Positions 1-6,232 of a stretch of DNA of 6,427 nt are shown in pieces. Source of the DNA: Moraxella lacunata (lineage in GTDB: Bacteria > Pseudomonadota > Gammaproteobacteria > Pseudomonadales > Moraxellaceae); contig NZ_MXAN01000095.1 of NCBI RefSeq assembly GCF_002027545.1, positions 20,678 to 27,104 on the forward strand, in the 5' to 3' direction. Positions within the stretch are counted from its first letter, which is position 1. Every line of letters starts with the position of its first letter. Under the pieces are notes generated by a model that was not told where the DNA came from, ran no database searches, and worked only from the letters and a program-made list of their open reading frames with translations. Made by a program: the position numbers and the translations under genes.

Positions 1-49
1 GGTTTATTTTTAGTTTGGAAAGAGATTTACTCTACAAAATGAAAAAGTG

Positions 50-808
50 CTACAGTTTCCGTTCGTGGTGAGCCTGTCGAACCATGACGGAAACCGACCC
101 TTCGACGAGCTCAGGGAGAACGGTTTCCGTGGCAAAATTCAAATTTGTTAGCTGTACCTGCTCAATGGTGATGGCATCTGTATAGTCGCTAAATGCTCCC
201 TTAAATTCATCTTGATAGGCAGGAATGCTGTTTAGCACCTTGACCACATGGTCATGTGTGGATGCCATTTCAAGGGGGTTCTCAATCGAGCCACCTGCTT
301 GTTCTTGCAAAGTTTTGGCTCACCCGTCCCAAAATTGGGCAATCGCCAAGCCACTATTTAGCACGGTTGGTGAGTTAATCGGGCCTTCTGCCCATTTATG
401 TCCGATAGATGTTGTCATGTTGTCCGTACCACCCATGGCAAGGTTATGACAAGAGTTGCACGACAGACCACCTGATTTGGATAGACGTGGGTCAAACCAC
501 AGCTTTTGCCCTAAGGCGACTATCTCAGGACTCTCAATCTTAGGAGTGGCGATGGGTTTGATGGGTTCATCAGGGCGAGTGCTGACCAGACTTGTCATGC
601 TGGCAAGGTGTTCTACTGTGGTTGCTCCGTGCAGTCCCTGTGCGGTGGCAGGCGTGCTGGCGGTGCTAGAATCCGCCTTTGTGGCGACAAGCTCGCTTTG
701 GCTTGGGATTCGGGCGTATTCGGTCAGCATAAACAGACCGATAAACACAACCGCCAACACAACCAGTAGGCACGAGACGGTAATCATTGACAAACCTAAT
801 TTTTTCAT
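50..808 (-). pseudogene. Di-haem cytochrome c peroxidase (CcpA/MauG family), broken by an in-frame stop and truncated
   Basis: Cytochrome c peroxidases of this family reduce H2O2 to water in the periplasm using two c-type haems. The start at 808 has an AGGGG ribosome-binding site six bases upstream. Residues 7-29 form an N-terminal membrane anchor or signal, followed by a Ser/Thr/Ala-rich linker. The peroxidase domain then begins, with the haem motif CNSCH at residues 117-121 and the family block PTVLNSGLAIAQFWDG. The next codon, 322-320, is TGA. In the same frame the homology simply continues (AKTLQEQAGGSIENPLEM, then a block ending IEQV near 155). Relatives usually have Arg after WDG, so CGA to TGA explains the break. 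Beyond about 155 the homology stops and the frame enters a palindromic repeat. The second haem motif is not in the window. The family assignment is firm; whether the C-terminal half lies beyond position 1 is unknown. Confidence 0.85.
52..132. repeat. Dispersed palindromic (REP-like) repeat
   Basis: Two arms lie in inverted orientation: 61-82 (beginning GTTCGTGGTGAGC) and 101-121 (TTCGACGAGCTCAGGGAGAAC). The reverse complement of the second matches the first at about 15 of 21 positions. Between and beside them sit ACGGAAACCG (87-96) and its perfect reverse complement CGGTTTCCGT (121-130), with a further partial copy, AGTTTCCGT, at 54-62. Sequences of this type, whose spurious translations contain LPELVEG and RQAHHER, are widely dispersed in proteobacterial genomes. 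The recognition is from memory. The repeat lies exactly where peroxidase homology ends, so a rearrangement at the repeat is a reasonable inference. Confidence 0.7.
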
Positions 809-820
809 GGCTATCCCCTA

Positions 821-1163
821 AGGAATGGCTAAATACACATTTTGTTTATGGATTTAATATTAAAATGCTTTGCTAAATTTGTATATTGCAAAAAATTGAT
901 TATTTAAATAAAATTAATTTATAACCAAGTATTATAGTAAGAATTCAGCAAAAGTTTTGTGGATTTGAAACATAATAAACACAAATGACAAAGCCAGCCT
1001 TGATGTTGGTCAATAATACTACACTCATTCCTAAAATTTATAAAAATAAATCATTTGCCAAACTTTGCTAATACTTTTATTTTTGTACATGGGCTTTTAA
1101 TTGTTTTGAAAAAGTTATATGATAATAACAATTCTTATTATCTATTATTTGCCGAGACAAGTC
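821..1163. other. AT-rich divergent intergenic region
   Basis: This region separates the start of the peroxidase pseudogene (minus) from the tannase-family gene (plus). It is strongly A+T rich and must hold the promoters of both genes, but I could not assign a convincing -35/-10 pair on either strand. The only clear structure is the palindrome at 1121-1142, listed separately. The short reading frame entering it from 1055 shows no protein-like features. Confidence 0.5.
1121..1142. promoter_or_regulatory. Fur-box-like palindrome upstream of the tannase-family gene
   Basis: Perfect 8-base arms GATAATAA and TTATTATC are separated by six bases. Read as a 19-mer from 1121 it matches the classical Fur consensus (GATAATGATAATCATTATC) at 14 of 19 positions. 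It ends 21 bases before the chosen ATG, where a repressor would act. An AT-rich palindrome can arise by chance in this composition, so iron regulation is only an inference. Confidence 0.35.
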
Positions 1164-2718
1164 ATGCCAAAGTTTATCCCATTATCCGCCTTATCACTTG
1201 CCGTATTATCTGGATTGTCCGCCTGCACCACGCCTATTTCCCAAAATACAAACACAAATGCAAATACAGATAAGCTCGCCATGACCGCCATACCCAGCTC
1301 TTTAACATTTAACCCCAATAATTACAAAACCATGACCATTACCCAAGACGGGCAAAGCCTTGTCGTGCGTGCCTTTGAAAATATTCCCTATGTGGCAAAC
1401 CCTGCCGAGCCTGATTATCAAGTGATGAACATCTATATCCCCGAGTCGTATTTTACAGGCGATACTATCAATGGCTACACATCAGACACCGCCCCGATAT
1501 TTTCCCCCCAATGGCGTGGGCGGATATATGCCCGCCAAGCCGATGACTGCCGAGAGCAGGGCAGGGCGAGACGGCAGAGTGCGAGCCAGTAGCGTTGCCA
1601 CCGCTCTCATGCGTGGCTATGTCGTGGCAAGTGCGGGGGCTAGGGGGCGGACGCTTGGCACGGACGGCAACTACACAGACAAAGCCCCGTCCGTCATCGT
1701 GGATTTAAAATCCGCCATTGCCTACCTAAAAGCCAATGACGCCCTTATGGCAGGGCGAGCCGACCGCATTATCGCCAATGGCACGTCCGCAGGCGGGGCG
1801 ATGTCGCTCCTTTTGGGGGCAAGTGGTGGTAGCACCGACTATCAAGCCGAGCTACAAAAGGCGGGGGCGAAAGTAAATGCCGATGACAGCGTGTTTGCCG
1901 TGTCCGCCTATGCTCCGATTACCAACCTTGAAAATGCCGATATGGCGTATGAATGGCAATTTAATGGTATGTTTGATTATCAAAAAATGCACATCTCTAT
2001 GCTTGACTATAACGTCAAACGTGAACGCATTAAGGCAAGCCTAACGGACGAGCAAAAAATTTGGTCAAATGAATTAAAATCCAATTTCCCCAGTTATATC
2101 AATGGGTTAAAATTAACAGGGCATAACGGTCAAGCATTAACATTGGATGACAATGGCAACGGCACCTTTAAAGATGAAGTGATTTATCATTTAAATAACT
2201 CTGCCAATACCGCCTTTAAAAATGACACGGATTTGACCGAATTTGACTTTTTGGCACAAAGAAAATCTGCCAATCCTTTTTATGTGGCGGATTTTGATGG
2301 TTATCTGGCTTACCTAGGGCGTGGCAAGGGCGTACCTGCTTTTGATGCGACAGATTTGAGCAATGGCGAGAATAATTTGTTTGGCAATAAGACCGTAAAC
2401 AATCAGCATTTTACCGCCTTTGGCAAAAAATACGGACAAGGGAGCATGGCGGATACCCAAACCGTCAAAATGATGAATGCGATGAATTATATCGCCCAAA
2501 GTCCCACCCAGTATTGGCGTATCCGTCATGGGGCAAAGGATAACGACACGTCCCTTGCCGTGCCTGTGATACTCGCCACCACCTTACAAAATCAGGGCAA
2601 GAACGTGGATTTTGCTCTACCTTGGGGTGTGGGTCATGGTGGGGATTATGATTTGAATGAGTTGTTTGATTGGGCGGATAAGCTCGTTAAGGCGAATGAT
2701 GTGGGGAAATCCGAATAA
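1164..2718 (+). pseudogene. Subtype B tannase-family esterase, predicted lipoprotein, frameshifted in a C6 run
   Basis: Tannases (tannin acylhydrolases) split galloyl esters into gallic acid and an alcohol. I chose the ATG at 1164 because it begins a signal peptide ending in the lipobox LSAC (Cys21), with GAGA six bases upstream; the ATG at 1119 would put charged residues and a second hydrophobic stretch in front. Residue +2 after the Cys is Thr, which suggests an outer-membrane lipoprotein. Homology to Lactiplantibacillus plantarum tannase runs through both frames: NIPYVANP, INGYTSDTAPI, then in the next frame PNGVGGYMP, NGTSAGGA, ADMAYEWQFNG, WRIRHGAKDNDTS and HGGDYDL. With one C removed from the run at 1504-1509 the protein is 517 residues, close to the family's roughly 470 plus a signal and linker. 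The triad would be Ser208 (1786-1788), Asp459 (2539-2541) and His491 (2635-2637); the Asp-to-His spacing of 32 equals that of the L. plantarum enzyme. The gene is otherwise undamaged, so the lesion is recent, reversible or a sequencing error. Substrate is inferred from family only. Confidence 0.85.
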
Positions 2719-2734
2719 TTGCATAAGACAAACA

Positions 2735-2761
2735 AAAAGCCCAACATCACATTGGGCTTTT
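2735..2761. terminator. Bidirectional intrinsic terminator between convergent genes
   Basis: A perfect 10-base stem AAAAGCCCAA (2735-2744) / TTGGGCTTTT (2752-2761) encloses a 7-base loop. The A-run on the left and the T-run on the right give a U-tract on either strand. It lies 16 bases after the tannase stop and 17 bases beyond the end of the aminotransferase gene, so it can end both transcripts. Confidence 0.85.
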
Positions 2762-2778
2762 CATATTAACAAAGAAAA

Positions 2779-3900
2779 TCAAAAAACGTCATCACACGCC
2801 TGTTTAAATCGTGCCACCGTGCCTGATACATCGGTCAATTTATCAAGCCCAAACAGCCCAATTCTAAAACTCTTATAATCAGACGGCTCGCCCACTTGTA
2901 GCGGTACGCCCCCTGCGATTTGTACACCGACTTTGGCAAATGCCACGCCTTTGTGTACGTCATCATTTGGGGCATGGCAGACGATTACCCCCACCGCTTG
3001 ACTGTCTTTGTCCGCCACGCTTATGACCCCTTTGTCATTTAAGACTTGCAAAATGGCTTGCCCAAGCTCTATTTGGGCAGATTTGAGTTTGTCAAATCCT
3101 ATCGCTTGGCATTCTTTTAGTGTGTCTCTTAACTGTCTTAGTCCGTCTGTGGGCATGGTGGCGTGATAGGCGTGTCCGCCATTTTCATAGGCGGTCATGA
3201 TGTTCGCCCACACCTTTAAATCTAAGGCAAAACTTGTAGATTCGGTGCTTTGCACCAGCTCTTTGGCACGCTCAGACATCATCACAAGTCCACAGCAAGG
3301 CGTGCTGGACAAACCCTTTTGTGGGGCGGAGAGCAGTACATCAATGCCTAATGCTTTCATGTCAAGCCACACACAGCCCGATGCGATACAGTCAATTACC
3401 AAAATCCCACCCACGTCATGCACCGCTTGCCCCAGTGCCTTGATATAGTCGTCTGACAACATCATGCCAGAGGCGGTCTCAACGTGCGGAGCGAACACCA
3501 CGCTTGGGCGGTTTTGGCGGATATGGGCGGTAACTTCGTTAATGTCGGCAGGGGCGAATGTGGCAGGATTGCCGTGGATTTGGGCGGTAAACACGTGCGT
3601 GGATTTGGCGATACGTCCTTTTTCCAAAATCTGCGTCCAGCGATAGCTAAACCAGCCATTTCGCACAATCATCACGTCCTTATCCGTGGCAAGCTGACGG
3701 GCGACCGCTTCCATGCCCGACGTGCCAGAACCGGGGACGATAGCCACGCCATCGGCTTGATACAGCCCCTTTAAAGTGGCGGATAAGTCTCTCATCACGC
3801 TTTGAAATTCGGCGGACATATGATTCAACGCTCGGTCGGTATAGACCACCGAATATTCCAAAAGTCCTTGTGGGTCAATGTCGTCTCGTAAGGCAGGCAT
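2779..3900 (-). CDS. Class V PLP-dependent aminotransferase (alanine-glyoxylate / serine-pyruvate type)
   Basis: The 373-residue protein is full length for the fold-type I, class V aminotransferases related to alanine-glyoxylate and serine-pyruvate aminotransferase. These cytosolic enzymes move an amino group between a small amino acid and glyoxylate or another 2-oxo acid. Visible motifs are the phosphate-binding GSGTSGMEA (57-65), the cofactor Asp170 in VIDCIASG, the Schiff-base Lys195 in SAPQKGLSSTP, YHATMPTDGL (245-254) and the C-terminal FRIGLFG, whose Arg346 is the expected carboxylate-binding residue. The start at 3900 is supported by AAGGA eight bases upstream. It lies 92 bases after the DUF4126 gene on the same strand, close enough for readthrough, and is followed by the bidirectional terminator. 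The true amino donor and acceptor cannot be told from the sequence; aminoethylphosphonate or isoserine-type activities in the same superfamily are alternatives. Confidence 0.88.
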   Translation of the reverse strand: MPALRDDIDPQGLLEYSVVYTDRALNHMSAEFQSVMRDLSATLKGLYQADGVAIVPGSGTSGMEAVARQLATDKDVMIVRNGWFSYRWTQILEKGRIAKSTHVFTAQIHGNPATFAPADINEVTAHIRQNRPSVVFAPHVETASGMMLSDDYIKALGQAVHDVGGILVIDCIASGCVWLDMKALGIDVLLSAPQKGLSSTPCCGLVMMSERAKELVQSTESTSFALDLKVWANIMTAYENGGHAYHATMPTDGLRQLRDTLKECQAIGFDKLKSAQIELGQAILQVLNDKGVISVADKDSQAVGVIVCHAPNDDVHKGVAFAKVGVQIAGGVPLQVGEPSDYKSFRIGLFGLDKLTDVSGTVARFKQACDDVF

Positions 3901-3941
3901 GGTTTTGTCCTTAAAAAGTGGGTTAAAAATGGGTTTGGGAT

Positions 3942-3970
3942 AATTTACAAAAATTTAGGATAAATTGCAA
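3942..3970 (-). promoter_or_regulatory. Possible sigma-70 promoter for the aminotransferase
   Basis: On the minus strand TTGCAA (3970-3965) and TAAATT (3947-3942) are spaced by 17 bases, each matching consensus at four of six positions. The -10 lies 41 bases before the start codon. In such AT-rich DNA this is weak evidence; the alternative is transcription from upstream of the DUF4126 gene. Confidence 0.3.
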
Positions 3971-3992
3971 ATGGTTTTTGCCAAATTACGCC

Positions 3993-4577
3993 TTAATGCA
4001 CCGATTCGCTTACCTTGTGGCGGTTTTTAAGTTTAACGACAAGCCAAATAAACACCACAATCCCCACGACCGCAACCACCCCTGCCAATACAGGGGCGAA
4101 TATGGCAAGTGCCGACAGCCCAATGGCGGTGCCGGTCTCTGCCAGTCCGATGACGGGATTGGCGACACCGGCGGTCGTGGCGGTTGAGACGGCTCTGGCA
4201 CCTGCGGTCGTGGTCTTAATGGTTGCCGCTGCTCCGCCCCCTGCCACGATTGCCAACGCCCATGTCATCGCAGGGCTCATGTCGGTCAGACTGCCTGCCA
4301 TGGCTATCGTACCTGCCATGCCTGCCAGTGGCACGGCAATGGTGTCAAGCAAATTATCCACAAACGGCACCAGATAAGACACGGATTCGACAATGCTCGC
4401 CACCGCCAAAATCACCAAGGCAGTCGTACTGCCTAGCCACAGCCAGCTCTCGCCTAAGGGTAATATGCCAAAATAGCTTGCCAGCGACATGCCAAACAAC
4501 GGCACAAACACCCGAAAGCCCGAGCTTGCCGCCAAGCCAATGCCAAGACAAATGCTCAAAATCATCTCTGTTGTCAT
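3993..4577 (-). CDS. DUF4126 family integral membrane protein
   Basis: The 194-residue, very hydrophobic protein is rich in Ala and Gly. Family landmarks as I know them are present: an N-terminal Gly-Leu-Ala-Ala-Ser-Ser-Gly-Phe-Arg block (residues 14-22), the charged motif ESVSYLVPFVDNLLDTIAVP (64-83), and the Gly-rich to Thr/Ala-rich segment 113-141 ending GVANP. I estimate five or six membrane segments, roughly at 5-20, 22-40, 50-68, 80-96, 102-120 and 150-183, with a basic C-terminal tail (KLKNRHK). The start at 4577 has AGAG about seven bases upstream. DUF4126 proteins are inner-membrane proteins with no established function and none is proposed here. The downstream aminotransferase may be co-transcribed, but nothing links the two functionally. 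Confidence 0.85.
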   Translation of the reverse strand: MTTEMILSICLGIGLAASSGFRVFVPLFGMSLASYFGILPLGESWLWLGSTTALVILAVASIVESVSYLVPFVDNLLDTIAVPLAGMAGTIAMAGSLTDMSPAMTWALAIVAGGGAAATIKTTTAGARAVSTATTAGVANPVIGLAETGTAIGLSALAIFAPVLAGVVAVVGIVVFIWLVVKLKNRHKVSESVH

Positions 4578-4607
4578 TTTATGCTCTTTTTAAAATAGGA
4601 CTGTGCC

Positions 4608-4613
4608 ATTATA
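4608..4613 (-). promoter_or_regulatory. Consensus -10 element for the DUF4126 gene
   Basis: The minus strand reads TATAAT here, placing a start of transcription about 23 bases before the ATG at 4577. No acceptable -35 hexamer lies 16-18 bases upstream (a TTGACA occurs but 33 bases away), so the call rests on the -10 alone. Confidence 0.4.
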
Positions 4614-4699
4614 CAAAAATATCGGCAGGCGTGCGAATGATTTGTGTGTCAAACAATAAAAATGCCAAGCCCACCACCAAGAATCAATTAATATAAAAA

Positions 4700-4770
4700 A
4701 CAACAACTTATAAAATAATTTTAAAAATTTTTAAAAAAATACTTGCACAAATCAAAAACTATGATATCAT
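4700..4770 (+). promoter_or_regulatory. tRNA operon promoter with A/T-rich upstream element
   Basis: TTGCAC (4743-4748) and TATCAT (4765-4770) are spaced by 16 bases. The -10 forms half of a 10-base palindrome, ATGATATCAT, that also contains an overlapping TATGAT. Phased runs of A and T from about 4700 to 4742 sit directly upstream of the -35 and resemble the UP element of strong stable-RNA promoters. Transcription should begin near 4777, giving a leader of about 15 bases before the first tRNA. Confidence 0.65.
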
Positions 4771-4791
4771 ACGCACCACTTAGGAAACACC

Positions 4792-4867
<76 letters not shown>

Positions 4868-4889
4868 CTCCTAAGAAACCTTTCAGGTC

Positions 4890-4933
4890 AAGCCCGTTTA
4901 TTGGGCTTAATCTTTTAACAGACCATTAAAAGA
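4890..4933 (+). other. Two tandem hairpins in the Thr-Tyr tRNA spacer
   Basis: The first is AAGCCC (4890-4895) / GGGCTT (4903-4908) with a 7-base loop; the second is TCTTTTAA (4911-4918) / TTAAAAGA (4926-4933) with a 7-base loop. Both stems are perfect. They occupy most of the 82-base spacer, whereas the later spacers are only 22 and 19 bases. Neither has a real U-tract, so processing signals or a mild attenuator are more likely than a terminator. Confidence 0.5.
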
Positions 4934-4949
4934 CATGCCTGTATCACCC

Positions 4950-5033
4950 GGTGGGGTTGGGGAGCGGTCAAACCCAACAGACTGTAACTCTGTCGCGAAA
5001 GCTTCGAAGGTTCGAATCCTTCCCCCACCACCA
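4950..5033 (+). tRNA. tRNA-Tyr (GTA)
   Basis: An 84-base class II tRNA with a long variable arm and encoded CCA. The acceptor stem is GGTGGGG (4950-4956) / CCCCACC (5023-5029), discriminator A. The anticodon stem ACAGA/TCTGT carries the loop CTGTAAC with anticodon GTA at 4984-4986. The T-arm contains GGTTCGAATCC. Second gene of the cluster, in the same order as in the E. coli thrU-tyrU-glyT-thrT set. Confidence 0.97.
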
Positions 5034-5055
5034 TATTTCCCTACCAAATACCCAT

Positions 5056-5129
5056 GCGGGTGTGGTTTAGTGGTAGAACCTCAGCCTTCCAAGCTGATGG
5101 TGCGGGTTCGATTCCCGCCACCCGCTCCA
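5056..5129 (+). tRNA. tRNA-Gly (TCC)
   Basis: A 74-base tRNA with encoded CCA. The acceptor stem is GCGGGTG (5056-5062) / CACCCGC (5119-5125), discriminator T as is usual for bacterial tRNA-Gly. The anticodon stem TCAGC/GCTGA encloses CTTCCAA with anticodon TCC at 5088-5090, reading GGA and GGG. Third gene of the cluster. Confidence 0.97.
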
Positions 5130-5148
5130 TTTATTAGCAAAACTATTT

Positions 5149-5223
<75 letters not shown>

Positions 5224-5228
5224 TATTT

Positions 5229-5262
5229 AACCCTTTGAAATGTTTATTTCAAAGGGTTTTTT
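5229..5262 (+). terminator. Strong intrinsic terminator of the tRNA operon
   Basis: A perfect 13-base stem AACCCTTTGAAAT (5229-5241) / ATTTCAAAGGGTT (5246-5258) has a GTTT loop and runs into six consecutive T residues (5257-5262). It follows the last tRNA directly, so the transcript ends here and does not continue into a tuf gene. Confidence 0.95.
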
Positions 5263-5348
5263 GATGTAACTCTATCTATATCCCATCATTTCATCCCTTC
5301 TGTGGTATCTGTCTGCGTACCATTTGTTTTCTTAGTTTACTCCATGAC

Positions 5349-5594
5349 TTATGACTGATTCATTTGCTTTTTGGGGTTGATTTGCCTGCTGTCAAAACAT
5401 GCTTGATGACATTCATGAATTAAGTTTTTTAAAGCAGATGATTTCTCTGTTTTTAGGACGTGCCTACCTTTGGTATTTGCAATGGAAAACACCTGTTTAA
5501 AAAAGCAGGGGAATCGCACGTTTTTCAAGGAAAAGTTCGCCGTTGATATTGAAATATCAACAAGGATTTTGACTTCGAGCCACAATCCGACCAC
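5349..5594 (-). CDS. Hypothetical small protein, doubtful
   Basis: An open frame of 81 codons begins with GTG directly after an in-frame TAA, inside the left arm of the inverted repeat at 5585-5649. I see no Shine-Dalgarno sequence before it. The product is mixed hydrophobic and basic, has three Cys residues and no motif or clear membrane segment that I recognise. Its phrases do not match any family I know. It might be the remnant of a transposase or simply an open frame in AT-rich DNA. No function is proposed. Confidence 0.2.
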   Translation of the reverse strand: MVGLWLEVKILVDISISTANFSLKNVRFPCFFKQVFSIANTKGRHVLKTEKSSALKNLIHECHQACFDSRQINPKKQMNQS

Positions 5595-5649
5595 TTAACT
5601 GGGTAAATTTTAAGATTTTAACTTAACTTTTTAAATTAAGTGGTCGGAT
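5585..5649. repeat. Perfect 14-base inverted repeat, MITE-like, 65 bases overall
   Basis: ATCCGACCACTTAA (5585-5598) and TTAAGTGGTCGGAT (5636-5649) are perfect reverse complements separated by 37 AT-rich bases, which hold a smaller TTAAG/CTTAA pair. I find no target-site duplication in the flanks and no U-tract suited to a terminator. Candidates are a miniature transposable element, a pair of insertion-sequence ends with the middle deleted, or a structured RNA. Confidence 0.6.
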
Positions 5650-5759
5650 AGCCATTTTTCATGCAAAAATAGATAAAAGTTTTAAATTTTCATCTTATTT
5701 CATAAAAATGTTATCAAATGGTAGGTACGCCCTATTATTTATCCTTCGTTGCCGTAAAA

Positions 5760-5779
5760 CCACCGACTTCAGGCGGTGG
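5760..5779 (+). other. Subterminal hairpin of the IS605-type left end
   Basis: CCACCG (5760-5765) pairs with CGGTGG (5774-5779); an inner C-G pair closes a TTCA loop next to one A/G mismatch. The shape and the sequence around CGACTTCAGGCGG resemble the imperfect palindromes that TnpA dimers recognise at IS200/IS605 ends. It lies 42 bases beyond the tnpA stop codon. Confidence 0.7.
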
Positions 5780-5821
5780 ATATAAGGCAACTCCGTAGCT
5801 ATGCTTACATACAGATGGTAT

Positions 5822-6232
5822 TTAGTGCGGTGTATTCTGCTGTTCAATGTACTGGCGGATAATCTCAATTGGAGCACCGCCACAACTACCTGCAAAATAG
5901 CTAGGCGACCACAACGCATCACCCCATAACTGCTCTTTAATAGACGGATATTCTTTTTTACGCAATAACCGACTAGAAACACCTTTCAGACTATTAACTA
6001 GACTAGAAATAGCCACTTTAGGCGGATAAACCACCAATAAATGCACATGGTCGCTCTCACCGTCAAACTCAACTAATTGTGCCTCAAACCTTGAACAAAC
6101 TTTCTCAAAGATAACTTGCATATCGTCTAAAATCTCTTTAGTGAATACTTTTCTGCGGTATTTAGCCACAAAGACCAAATGCACATGAATATTGTAAACA
6201 ACGTGCCTACCACGTCTTAAATCATTTGACAT
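5822..6232 (-). CDS. tnpA: IS200/IS605 family Y1 transposase TnpA
   Basis: This 136-residue protein has the usual length of the small single-tyrosine HUH transposases that cut and rejoin single-stranded DNA at subterminal hairpins. The HUH motif is His62-Val63-His64 within DHVHLLV. The N-terminal block HVVYNIHVHLVFVAKYRRKVF (residues 10-30) is typical of the family. The nucleophile is Tyr128 in IIRQYIEQQ, with the Gln three residues after it. No stop or frameshift is seen, so the enzyme should be active. The ATG at 6232 lacks a clear Shine-Dalgarno sequence, which fits the weak translation usual for IS200 transposases. The gene diverges from tnpB across 49 bases, and its start codon overlaps the -35 of the tnpB promoter. 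Confidence 0.95.
   Translation of the reverse strand: MSNDLRRGRHVVYNIHVHLVFVAKYRRKVFTKEILDDMQVIFEKVCSRFEAQLVEFDGESDHVHLLVVYPPKVAISSLVNSLKGVSSRLLRKKEYPSIKEQLWGDALWSPSYFAGSCGGAPIEIIRQYIEQQNTPH

Larger units (their letters stand above)
5264..5741. other. Hairpin-rich region with no recognisable gene
   Basis: Between the tRNA terminator and the IS element I recognise no protein family. It contains one 81-codon minus-strand frame (separate entry) and three inverted repeats: CCTGTTT/AAGCAGG at 5492-5509 with one G-T wobble and an AAAA loop, GTTGATAT/ATATCAAC at 5542-5561, and the large repeat at 5585-5649. It could be remains of an older mobile element or an unrecognised structured RNA; the sequence does not decide. 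Confidence 0.4.

Noticed and set aside
456..821. 121-codon plus-strand frame opposite the peroxidase
   Set aside because: It is antisense to the clear peroxidase homology and has no recognisable family or credible start signal.
885..915. Possible FNR site (TTGAT half) upstream of the peroxidase
   Set aside because: Only one half-site is present; the partner half does not match ATCAA, and AT-rich DNA yields such halves often.
1055..1273. 72-codon plus-strand frame overlapping the tannase signal peptide
   Set aside because: It overlaps the well-supported lipoprotein start in another frame and has no homology or ribosome-binding site.
1471..2718. A separate 415-residue esterase starting at the ATG at 1471
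   Set aside because: That start lacks a ribosome-binding site, and the first residues are the wrong-frame reading of the family block that precedes PNGVGGY. The upstream frame supplies the true N-terminus, so this is one frameshifted gene.
4015..4696. Two long plus-strand frames antisense to the DUF4126 gene
   Set aside because: They mirror the Ala/Gly/Thr-rich codons of the membrane protein; no ribosome-binding site or homology supports them.
5457..5730. Imperfect inverted match between GTGCCTACCTTTGG (near 5460) and the complement of the GGTAGGTACG region (near 5720)
   Set aside because: About 16 of 21 positions agree with interruptions, and no boundaries or duplications accompany it. I treat it as chance unless copies elsewhere show the same pair.
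5695..5982. 95-codon minus-strand frame near the IS left end
   Set aside because: It overlaps the 3' part of tnpA in another frame and runs through the subterminal hairpin; the product has no protein-like motifs.
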